From the NCBI RefSeq assembly GCF_009720825.1, contig NZ_WNKY01000022.1, forward strand, positions 1 through 64,000: a DNA stretch of 64,000 nucleotides. Direction: 5' to 3'. The position numbers and the translations under genes are program-made. The notes beneath the pieces were generated by a model. It was not told the DNA's origin. It was given only the letters and a program-made list of their open reading frames with translations, and did not search any database. Below, piece after piece: positions 55,777 to 63,083 of the stretch (positions are counted from its first letter, which is position 1; each line of letters begins with the position of its first letter). This stretch comes from Duganella radicis (lineage in GTDB: Bacteria > Pseudomonadota > Gammaproteobacteria > Burkholderiales > Burkholderiaceae_D).

Positions 55777-55948
55777 GGCGTTCCTAAAAAGCTGATTCCA
55801 TGCCCGCAGTGTATGATGCTTTGACTGAGGGGGTAAGGCTATTTGGGTAAAGTTTGTAATAATTTGTAATGGGTCGTCCCGTGCGCGTTTTCGCAGGACG
55901 AATATGACGTTACCATAGCAACATGAATAAGACAAATCTGGCTACAAA

Positions 55949-56716
55949 ATGACTAGCACAACGACTGAATCCGGCAACAACGCCGCCAACGCGCAAGGCC
56001 ACGCGGCCAAAATCATGGTGGTCGACGACGATGTCCGTCTGCGCGATCTGCTGCGCCGCTACCTGACCGAGCAAGGCTTCAACGTCTTCACCGCGGAAAG
56101 CGCCACGGCCATGAACAAACTGTGGCTGCGCGAGCGCTACGACCTGCTGGTGCTGGATCTGATGCTGCCGGGCGAAGACGGTTTGTCGATCTGCCGCCGC
56201 CTGCGCGGCGCCGGCGACCAGACCCCTATCATCATGCTGACCGCCAAAGGCGAGGACGTAGACCGCATCGTCGGCCTGGAAATGGGCGCGGACGATTACC
56301 TGCCCAAGCCATTCAATCCGCGCGAGCTGGTGGCCCGCATCGGTGCCGTGCTGCGCCGCCGCGGCCCGGACGAAATCCCCGGCGCGCCGTCGGAAACGCC
56401 GCAGACCTTTGAATTCGGCCAGTTCGTGCTGGACCTGGGTACCCGCACGCTGAAGAAAAACGGCGAGACCGTGCCGCTGACCACCGGCGAATTCTCGGTG
56501 CTGAAAGTGTTTGCGCGCCATGCGCGCCAGCCGCTCTCGCGCGAGAAGCTGATGGAACTGGCGCGCGGCCGCGAGTACGAAGTATTCGACCGCAGCCTGG
56601 ACGTCCAGATCTCGCGCCTGCGCAAGCTGATCGAGCCTGATCCATCCAGCCCGCTGTACATCCAGACCGTCTGGGGCCTGGGCTATGTATTTATCCCAGA
56701 AGGGCAGCCGCGCTAA
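55949..56716 (+). CDS. ompR: OmpR-type response regulator
   Basis: A 255-residue response regulator. The receiver domain (about residues 20-135) has acidic pocket D26-D28, phospho-acceptor D70 and the conserved lysine in YLPKPFNPREL. The winged-helix DNA-binding domain follows (about residues 155-250, RRLRKLIEPDPSSP-like text near the end, LMELARGREYEVFDRSLDVQ). Sequence and partner suggest OmpR, which controls porins in response to osmotic or acid conditions. The histidine kinase gene follows after 122 bp that hold a palindromic element. Confidence 0.88.
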   Translation: MTSTTTESGNNAANAQGHAAKIMVVDDDVRLRDLLRRYLTEQGFNVFTAESATAMNKLWLRERYDLLVLDLMLPGEDGLSICRRLRGAGDQTPIIMLTAKGEDVDRIVGLEMGADDYLPKPFNPRELVARIGAVLRRRGPDEIPGAPSETPQTFEFGQFVLDLGTRTLKKNGETVPLTTGEFSVLKVFARHARQPLSREKLMELARGREYEVFDRSLDVQISRLRKLIEPDPSSPLYIQTVWGLGYVFIPEGQPR

Positions 56717-56818
56717 GAGATCGTTTCAAAAAGCCCGCAGCTTCGTTCCAGCTCCTTGCCGTGCAAGTTGCACTGTCTTCGTCGCCGGGCCTCGCTGCGC
56801 GCATTTTGAAACAATCTC
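56717..56818. repeat. 102-bp symmetrical palindromic element between ompR and envZ
   Basis: The outer arms GAGATCGTTTCAAAA (56717-56731) and TTTTGAAACAATCTC (56804-56818) are 15-bp inverted repeats with one mismatch. Next inside are AGCCCGCAGC and GCTGCGCGCA. The exact centre holds the perfect palindrome GTGCAA-G-TTGCAC (56761-56773), whose middle base is at the element midpoint. Such symmetry suggests a REP/BIME-like or miniature transposable repeat, or an RNA processing signal. I see no second copy in the window. Confidence 0.6.
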
Positions 56819-56838
56819 TATCTAATTCGTGGAAGTGT

Positions 56839-58188
56839 ATGAAGTTTTCCCTCCGCCTGGCCAGCCTGAAAAGCGGCTTATTCTGGCGCACCTTCTTCCT
56901 GCTGGGCGCCCTCACCACCACCAGCATGACGGCATGGGTCGGCATGATCAGCGTGGTGCAGCACGAGCCGCAGGTACAGCAGATTTCCTCGCAGGTGATC
57001 TCGGTGGTCACCATCACCCACGCCGCCCTCACCCACTCCGCGCCGGAACTGCGGCGCGAGCTGCTGTTCGAGCTGGTGTCCAATGAAGGCATCCGCGTGT
57101 TCCCGCTGGAGGAGGATGACAAGGTCGAGCCGCCGGCCAGCAACGCGCTGATGCCGGATATCGAAAAGCTGGTCAAGGCCAAGCTGGGCGCCGACACACG
57201 CTTCTCGTCCAAGGTGAACGGCGTGGCCGGCTTCTGGGTCAGCTTCAATATCGACGACGACCAGTATTGGCTGATGCTGGAACGCGAACGCATACGCGGC
57301 CTGACCGGCATCCAGTGGCTGGGCTGGGCCAGCGTGGTGTCGGTGGTGTCGCTGGTGGGCGCGGCCTTCATCTCCAGCCTGATCAATCTGCCGCTGCGCC
57401 GCCTGACGCAGGCCACGCGCGATTTCGCGCAGGGCAAGCGCCCGGCGCCGCTGCCGGAAAAAGGCCCGATCGAGATCATGGAGGCCAACCGCAGCTTCAA
57501 CCAGATGGTCGACGATCTTCAACAAGTTGAATCCGACCGCGCCGTGATTTTGGCCGGCATCTCGCACGACTTGCGCACGCCGCTGGCGCGCATGCAGCTG
57601 GAGGTGGAGATGGCCAATCTGTCGCAGGAAGCGCGCGAGGGCATGCAGTCCGATATCGGCCAGATGGACGCCATCATCGGCCAGTTCCTCGACTACGCCA
57701 AGCCGACCGAGGCTTCCAGCTTTATCAACGTCGATATCAGCGAGCTGCTGACCGATACCGCGCATGAAGCCTCGCGGCTGCCGGATGTGCGCATCAACAC
57801 CGACATCGCGCCCGGCGCGCATGCCATGGGCAACGCTACTGACATCAAGCGGGTCATCAATAATCTGATTGAGAACGCCCGCCGCTATGGCAAGACGCCA
57901 GGCCAGGACGTCACCGAGATCGACATCAAGTGCAGCGTCAAGGGCATGCACACTTCCAAGCGCGTGATCATCGAAGTGCAGGATCATGGCAGCGGCGTGC
58001 CGCCGGACCAGATCGAGCAGCTGCTCAAGCCTTTCACGCGGCTGGACACCGCGCGCGGCCAGGCCAACGGTGCGGGCCTGGGCCTCGCCATCGTCGAACG
58101 CGTGATCACCCGTCACAACGCCGAACTGCATGTGCGCAACCGCGACGGTGGAGGCTTGCAGATCCAGATCGTGATGAAGGCGCTGTGA
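56839..58188 (+). CDS. envZ: EnvZ-like sensor histidine kinase
   Basis: A 449-residue sensor kinase with two membrane segments (about residues 17-40 and 160-182) around a small periplasmic domain, then HAMP (about 183-235). The catalytic histidine is H243 in ISHDLRTPLARMQLE, and the ATP-binding domain has NNLIENARRYG, GSGVPP and GAGLGLAIVERV. This matches EnvZ-type kinases and pairs with the OmpR regulator upstream. ATG 56839 is preceded by GGAAG. The next gene starts inside its stop (TGATG). Confidence 0.88.
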   Translation: MKFSLRLASLKSGLFWRTFFLLGALTTTSMTAWVGMISVVQHEPQVQQISSQVISVVTITHAALTHSAPELRRELLFELVSNEGIRVFPLEEDDKVEPPASNALMPDIEKLVKAKLGADTRFSSKVNGVAGFWVSFNIDDDQYWLMLERERIRGLTGIQWLGWASVVSVVSLVGAAFISSLINLPLRRLTQATRDFAQGKRPAPLPEKGPIEIMEANRSFNQMVDDLQQVESDRAVILAGISHDLRTPLARMQLEVEMANLSQEAREGMQSDIGQMDAIIGQFLDYAKPTEASSFINVDISELLTDTAHEASRLPDVRINTDIAPGAHAMGNATDIKRVINNLIENARRYGKTPGQDVTEIDIKCSVKGMHTSKRVIIEVQDHGSGVPPDQIEQLLKPFTRLDTARGQANGAGLGLAIVERVITRHNAELHVRNRDGGGLQIQIVMKAL

Positions 58189-58916
58189 TGCGCACCACCC
58201 ACCCCGCCGCGCGCTTTTCCTGCGCTGCGGCTGCCGCCATCGTCTGCGCGTGCGCGGCCCACGCCGCGCGTCCCGCCACGCCGCCCGCCGTATCAGCCGT
58301 GCAAACACGCGAACCGACCGCGGAGGAGCGCGAATCGTTCGACGCCTACTATCGCGAGCAGGTACCGGCGCGCGTCAGCGGCGGCAGCTCGCTGTTCGCA
58401 CCCAACTTCGACATCCAGCGCCGCCACGGCCAGCCGTGGCAGGTGATCGCGCGCGTGGATTCCTCGCCGCGCCATCACTCGCCGGAACTGTGCCGCCAAG
58501 TGCGCACCAGCTACATCTACGACGCCAAGGCCCCAAAAGGCCAGCGCTGGACGCCATCGGCCGCCGCGCCGGAGTGGTACGTCTGGCTGGCGACGCCCAA
58601 AGTGATCTGTACCGCCGCCCAGTACACGGTGAAGATGGACCCGGCCGCTTCCAACGACGACGCGGCCGCGCTGCTGCGCCAGCACCGCGAGCTGCTGCAA
58701 CGCGCGCGGCTTCTGTTTGCCGGCAATTCAGGCTGCGCGCGCCAGCGCTCCCTGATCTTCCGCTTCAGCGCCATGGAGCCGGCGCCGCCGGCCAATGGCG
58801 CGCCACAGATGGTGGGCATGGTGTTTGAGAGTGATCGCGACACGCGCGTGCGCGTCGCCGTGCGCAAGAACCGCGGCGAATACGCGGCGTGGAATGTCAG
58901 CTGCGCTGCTGATTGA
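58188..58916 (+). CDS. secreted protein of unknown function
   Basis: A 242-residue protein with a signal peptide (about residues 1-26, ending AHA) and a low-complexity Pro/Ala linker after it. The mature domain contains SGGSSLFAPNFDIQR, LCRQVRTSYIYD, VICTAAQYTVKMD and a cysteine pattern (SGCARQRS, NVSCAAD) that suggests disulfides. I do not recognise a family. Its ATG 58188 overlaps the kinase stop (TGATG), so it is co-translated with the two-component system and might be regulated by or act with it. The 3' end overlaps the convergent gene by 20 bp. Confidence 0.7.
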   Translation: MRTTHPAARFSCAAAAAIVCACAAHAARPATPPAVSAVQTREPTAEERESFDAYYREQVPARVSGGSSLFAPNFDIQRRHGQPWQVIARVDSSPRHHSPELCRQVRTSYIYDAKAPKGQRWTPSAAAPEWYVWLATPKVICTAAQYTVKMDPAASNDDAAALLRQHRELLQRARLLFAGNSGCARQRSLIFRFSAMEPAPPANGAPQMVGMVFESDRDTRVRVAVRKNRGEYAAWNVSCAAD

Positions 58917-59388
58917 TGGGATGGTCCGGCGCTTCCAGCAGCTTGGTCAGCAATAGCTCGGTCGAGCCATAACCATACAGCGAATCGGCTTCTAGCCCTT
59001 GTGTATCGTAGGGGACGGACTCCTCGCGCTCCGAACGGCTGGGGTCCGCGTCGGAATACGTCACGCGCCAGGCGCGCTTGAGCGCATCGGCGCGGCGCAG
59101 GAATTGCGGCACCGGCCACATGGCGGGATCGAAGTGATCGATATCGCCCAGCACGCGCCAGTGGCCGCTGGCCAGCGCCATGTCGCCACAGCGCAGCACC
59201 TTGACCGCATCCTGCGGGCGCAAGGTGTTCAGCTCCTCCACCGAAGGCCAGCGTGGCAGCTTGGGGCCGAACAGATATGCGAGCATGATTTTGCTACCCG
59301 GTGACAGCCGCGCCACCAAACCCCAACCGTAGCCGCCGTCCAGCAATGGCACGGCAAACCAGCTCCCCTCTTGATACGACTGCTTCAT
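58897..59388 (-). CDS. immunity protein 26-like protein
   Basis: A 163-residue soluble protein. The start KQSYQEGSWFAVPLLDGGYGWGLVARL resembles the immunity protein 26 family, in which an N-terminal beta domain recognises a polymorphic toxin. The rest (HWRVLGDIDHFDPAMWPVP) fits that fold. No toxin gene is adjacent, so it is an orphan immunity-like gene or has another role. It lies upstream of the TPP riboswitch on the opposite strand and overlaps the convergent unknown gene by 20 bp. Confidence 0.65.
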   Translation of the reverse strand: MKQSYQEGSWFAVPLLDGGYGWGLVARLSPGSKIMLAYLFGPKLPRWPSVEELNTLRPQDAVKVLRCGDMALASGHWRVLGDIDHFDPAMWPVPQFLRRADALKRAWRVTYSDADPSRSEREESVPYDTQGLEADSLYGYGSTELLLTKLLEAPDHPINQQRS

Positions 59389-59463
59389 TCAAACCCTTTC
59401 ATCGGAAGACCGCAGTGTAGCCATCCCGCGCAAAAGGCGGCGCACAACTGTGTTACACTAGCG

Positions 59464-59552
59464 GCTCGCTAGGGGTCCTGGGAACGTCGTTTCCGGGTGA
59501 GAGATACCCTTCGTACCTGATCTGGATAATGCCAGCGAAGGAAAGCGCAAAA
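59464..59552 (+). promoter_or_regulatory. TPP riboswitch (THI element) upstream of a TonB receptor
   Basis: The conserved thi-box pieces are readable: CGCTAGGGGTCC, GGGTGAGAGATACCCTTCG, ACCTGATCTGGATAATGCC and AGCGAAGG. They lie about 60-150 bases before the TonB receptor gene on the same strand, so thiamine pyrophosphate should repress the receptor. Confidence 0.95.
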
Positions 59553-59573
59553 GTGGTTCTCCCTCCTTTGATG

Positions 59574-59610
59574 GCTCTCTTCGCCGGCCCCAGCCGAACA
59601 AGTAGAGAGC
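59574..59610 (+). promoter_or_regulatory. hairpin that can hide the receptor ribosome site
   Basis: GCTCTCT (59574-59580) is fully complementary to AGAGAGC (59604-59610), which contains the purine-rich ribosome site five bases before ATG 59615. This is a likely translational expression platform for the TPP riboswitch. Confidence 0.5.
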
Positions 59611-59614
59611 AGAT

Positions 59615-61747
59615 ATGTCCACACCAAACTTTGCAGTGTCCGCCATCGCATTGGCGGTTTTACAGATGACTTCCGGCGGCGCCTATGCCGAAGAAGCCGA
59701 CCAGGCCATGCCGGAAGTGGTCGTCAACGGCGTCAAAGTGCGCGCCACCACGGCCAGCGTGGCCGGCTTCTTCAACGCGCCGCTGCTGGAAACGCCGGCC
59801 TCGGTCAGCGTCCTGAACGCCCAGCAGATGCTGGACCTGCAAATCCGTTCCACCACCGACGCCGCCAAATTCGATTCCAGCCTGAGCGACGCCTACAACG
59901 CCGTCGGCTACGCCGAGCAGTTCTCGATCCGCGGCTTCAAGCTGGATAACGCCTCCAGCTACCGCAAGGATGGCATGGCCATCGCCGGCGACACCCAGAT
60001 CCCGCTGGAGAACAAGGAACGGCTGGAAGTGCTGAAAGGCTTGTCCGGCTTGCAGGCCGGCGTGTCGGCGCCGGGCGGCATCGTCAACTACGTCACCAAG
60101 CGCCCGACCGACACGCCGCTGCGCAGCGTGGTGCTGGAAACCCGCGAACGCGGCACGCTGTATGGCGCGGTCGACCTGGGCGGCCGCTTTGAAGACACCC
60201 GCTTCGGCTACCGCATCAACGCCGCCGCCGAGCGCCTGCGCTCCTACGTCAAGGGCGCGGACGGCAACCGCAAATTCATCTCCGCCGCCTTCGACTGGCA
60301 GATTTCGCCGCAAGCCTTGCTGCAACTGGACGCCGACTACCAGCGCAAATCGCAGATCACCGCGCCCGGCTACCAGCTGCTGAACAACACCACCCTGCCG
60401 AACATCGATCCGGACGTGCTGCTGAATGACCAGCCCTGGAGCCGTCCGGTGGAAACCACCAGCACCAACGTCGGCCTGCGTTTCGAGTACAAATTCTCGC
60501 CGGATTGGGCCGCCACCATCACCGCCAACCAGCATAACTTCAAGCGCGACGACTACACCGCCTTCCCTTACGGCTGCGGCGCGCAGGATCTGTATCCGGG
60601 CTACTGCGGCAATGGCGACTACGATGTCTACAACTACATCAGCAAGGGTGAAAAGAAATCGCCGCTGACAGCGCAAGCGCTGCTGCAAGGCCGCTACAAC
60701 GCGGGCGGTATCAGGCACGAGGTCACCGCCGGCTTCTCCTTCTTCAAGAACAGCGAGAAATGGGGCGACTACCTGTACGACTGGTCCGGCGTCAGCAACA
60801 TCTACCACCCGGTGGTGGTGGCGCCGGCGCCGGGCGATAGCGGTCCGGTATCCGAACGCCGCACCGACAATGAACGCGGCCTGTTCGCGCAGGACATCAT
60901 GAGCCTCACCGAACAACTGAAACTGCACGCCGGCGCGCGCCACGTGCAGGTCAAGCGCGACGAGTACGTGGGCAAGGACGACGACGGCAATGTGCTGCCC
61001 TATGCGCACACCGACATCGGCTTCTGGCTGCCGAATGTGGCGCTGGTGTACAACGTGCGTCCCAACGTGTCGACCTATGTGTCGTACACGCAGGGCCTGG
61101 AGCACGGCGGCGTGGCGCCGATCGGCACCGTCAACCAGCGCCGCGCGCTGGAACCGGGCAAATCGAAGCAGGTGGAAGTGGGTGTGAAAGCCGACATCCG
61201 TCCGGACCTGAGCGCCAGCGTGTCGCTGTTCCAGATCCGCAAAGGGCTGGAGTACACCGACGCCGCCAACACCTACGTGCGTAATGGCGAAGCGCAGAAC
61301 CGCGGCCTGGAAATGGCGTTGGCGGGACGCGTCTCGCCCGCGCTGCTGGTCGGTGTATCGGCCACCGCGCTGAACACGCGGCAAAGCGGCACCGGCTCGG
61401 CGGAGCTGGACGGCAAGCGCGTGACCGACGTGGCGGCGTTCAAGTCCTCGGTGTATGCGGATTACGCCGTGCCGCAAGTGGCGGGCCTGAAAGTGGGCGC
61501 CAACTGGCTCTACTCCGGCAAGAAGGCATTCGATGTGGCCAACACCGTGTTCGTGCCGGCCTATCATGTGGTGAACCTGAGCGCGTCGTACGCAACCCGC
61601 ATCGGCAATGTCGGCACCACCTTCCGCGCCGGCATCGACAATGCGTTCGACAAGTTCTACTGGCGCGATGTGACGCCGGACCTCGGCGGCTATCTGATGC
61701 CGGGCGCCTCGCGTACCTTCCGCCTGTCGGCGCAGTTCGAGCTTTAA
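59615..61747 (+). CDS. TonB-dependent outer membrane receptor, probably for thiamine
   Basis: A 710-residue receptor with a signal peptide (about residues 1-25, ending AYA), a plug domain (about 50-160: ETPASVSVLNAQQMLDLQI, IRGFKLDNAS, GIVNYVTKRPTD) and a 22-strand barrel ending in a terminal aromatic-rich strand (RTFRLSAQFEL). The family usually takes up siderophores, but the TPP riboswitch in front strongly suggests thiamine or a precursor. TonB energises it from the inner membrane. Its stop codon interlocks with that of the convergent kinase gene in TTTAAA. Confidence 0.9.
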   Translation: MSTPNFAVSAIALAVLQMTSGGAYAEEADQAMPEVVVNGVKVRATTASVAGFFNAPLLETPASVSVLNAQQMLDLQIRSTTDAAKFDSSLSDAYNAVGYAEQFSIRGFKLDNASSYRKDGMAIAGDTQIPLENKERLEVLKGLSGLQAGVSAPGGIVNYVTKRPTDTPLRSVVLETRERGTLYGAVDLGGRFEDTRFGYRINAAAERLRSYVKGADGNRKFISAAFDWQISPQALLQLDADYQRKSQITAPGYQLLNNTTLPNIDPDVLLNDQPWSRPVETTSTNVGLRFEYKFSPDWAATITANQHNFKRDDYTAFPYGCGAQDLYPGYCGNGDYDVYNYISKGEKKSPLTAQALLQGRYNAGGIRHEVTAGFSFFKNSEKWGDYLYDWSGVSNIYHPVVVAPAPGDSGPVSERRTDNERGLFAQDIMSLTEQLKLHAGARHVQVKRDEYVGKDDDGNVLPYAHTDIGFWLPNVALVYNVRPNVSTYVSYTQGLEHGGVAPIGTVNQRRALEPGKSKQVEVGVKADIRPDLSASVSLFQIRKGLEYTDAANTYVRNGEAQNRGLEMALAGRVSPALLVGVSATALNTRQSGTGSAELDGKRVTDVAAFKSSVYADYAVPQVAGLKVGANWLYSGKKAFDVANTVFVPAYHVVNLSASYATRIGNVGTTFRAGIDNAFDKFYWRDVTPDLGGYLMPGASRTFRLSAQFEL

Positions 61748-62259
61748 AGCCTGGACAGCGCGTCCGCCGCCGTGGCGACGCGCTGCTCAACGCTGCCGCC
61801 GGCCGGCACGTAGGGAATCCCGCGCGCCGCCAGTTCGTCCAGCAGGATGCGGTTGATGGTCTGGCGCACCTCGTCGTTATCGCGCATCAGGCCATCGGGC
61901 TCCCACGGCATGTCAGGCGCCGCCACCAGCGTCAGGTCGTAATCCTGCGCGTGCGTGCCGGCCAGCACGGCCAGCTGCGCGTCGATGCCGCCGAAGTAGT
62001 GAATGCTGTAGACCGCCGTCATCAACGGCGTGGTATCGCAAAACAGGAAGCGCTGCGCGCGCCGCGCGGCATCCGCCTCGCGCTTCAGCTGCGAGCGGGC
62101 GATGTGGATCTGGTCCGTTTCCACTGGCACGCGCCCTTCCGTGTCGACAAACTCCCGCAGGTATTCCGGCACCCACACGGTGCCATAGTGTCGCGCCAGC
62201 GCGGCGGCCAGCGTGCTTTTGCCGGAAGCCTCCGTGCCGAGGATGGCGATGCGCTTCAT
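61744..62259 (-). CDS. NadR-like AAA/kinase domain protein (probable vitamin kinase)
   Basis: A 171-residue P-loop kinase with GTEASGKSTLAAALA (residues 8-15 Walker A), a lid region with DTTPLMTAVYS and DMPWEPDGLMRDND. This matches the ribosylnicotinamide-kinase domain of NadR, without its DNA-binding and adenylyltransferase parts. ATG 62259 overlaps the pnuC stop (ATGA), so it is co-translated with the transporter. The pair would import and trap a vitamin-like nucleoside. Placement next to a TPP-controlled receptor raises the alternative that it acts on thiamine. Confidence 0.8.
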   Translation of the reverse strand: MKRIAILGTEASGKSTLAAALARHYGTVWVPEYLREFVDTEGRVPVETDQIHIARSQLKREADAARRAQRFLFCDTTPLMTAVYSIHYFGGIDAQLAVLAGTHAQDYDLTLVAAPDMPWEPDGLMRDNDEVRQTINRILLDELAARGIPYVPAGGSVEQRVATAADALSRL

Positions 62260-62903
62260 TCCATCACAAGGCGGCGGCCGCCGGTGCCGCTATCCCCGCT
62301 CCATGCGCGCAGGCCGATCACCGCCATGCCGACAAAGACGGCGTACAGGATAGCGGTCAGCACCAGGTGCTTGTGCAGGTACAGCGCCACGTACAGCACG
62401 TCGACAATGATCCAGACGTGCCAGTTCTCGATTTTTTTACGCGACAGCAGTACTTGCCCCAGCAGGCTGCCGGCGGTCAGAAAAGCGTCCGTGCGCGGCA
62501 CATCCGTATCGGTGCAATGGGCAAGAAACCACCACAGCGCGCCATAAGCCACGCCCCATCCCAGCAATGACCAGAACCGACCATGGCGATTCAGCTGCGT
62601 CACCGGCAATTGCTGTGCATCGGCCAGCCCGGGGCGCAACCATTGATACCATCCCCATACCGATACCGCGATAAACACCAGTTGCAATCCCATGTCGCCG
62701 TAAAGACGTGAAGCGTAGAACACAAGCGCATACACCGCCGATGACAAGATCGCAAACAACCATGCCCAATGCTGCTGATAGATATTCAGCAGAACGGTCA
62801 GCACAGCCAGCACAAAGCCCGCCAGTTCCAGCGGCGTGGTAGGCAAACCCAATAAGGTAAGCGGACTATTAGCAAAACCAGACAGCGCGAGAATTTCGTT
62901 CAT
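62256..62903 (-). CDS. pnuC: PnuC family vitamin transporter
   Basis: A 215-residue inner-membrane protein with about seven segments and the PnuC hallmark WxxW near the end (IENWHVWIIVDVLYVALYL). Family members import nicotinamide riboside (PnuC), thiamine (PnuT) or riboflavin (PnuX) by facilitated diffusion followed by phosphorylation. Substrate is not decided: the co-translated NadR-like kinase suggests nicotinamide riboside, while the convergent TonB receptor with a TPP riboswitch suggests thiamine. ATG 62903 was chosen at the usual distance before the first membrane segment; no strong ribosome site is seen. Confidence 0.85.
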   Translation of the reverse strand: MNEILALSGFANSPLTLLGLPTTPLELAGFVLAVLTVLLNIYQQHWAWLFAILSSAVYALVFYASRLYGDMGLQLVFIAVSVWGWYQWLRPGLADAQQLPVTQLNRHGRFWSLLGWGVAYGALWWFLAHCTDTDVPRTDAFLTAGSLLGQVLLSRKKIENWHVWIIVDVLYVALYLHKHLVLTAILYAVFVGMAVIGLRAWSGDSGTGGRRLVME

Positions 62904-63083
62904 GGATCGTGGCGGTGACGCGAGGTAGCGCGGGAGTATGCGAGGTTTCAGCTGAATACGCAAGCAGCGGCTATCAGGATAGTTATCAAATAGAGTTTAC
63001 ATTTAATAATAGTTGTTGACTTTGTAATTTTTTAATACCACCATACGGATGCAGCACCTCTTATCCTTTTTATGGAGTCTCGA

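Noticed and set aside
59660-61567. A leftward open frame of 635 codons antisense to the TonB receptor
   Set aside because: It is the same bias effect; the receptor frame has a signal peptide, plug motifs and terminal strand.
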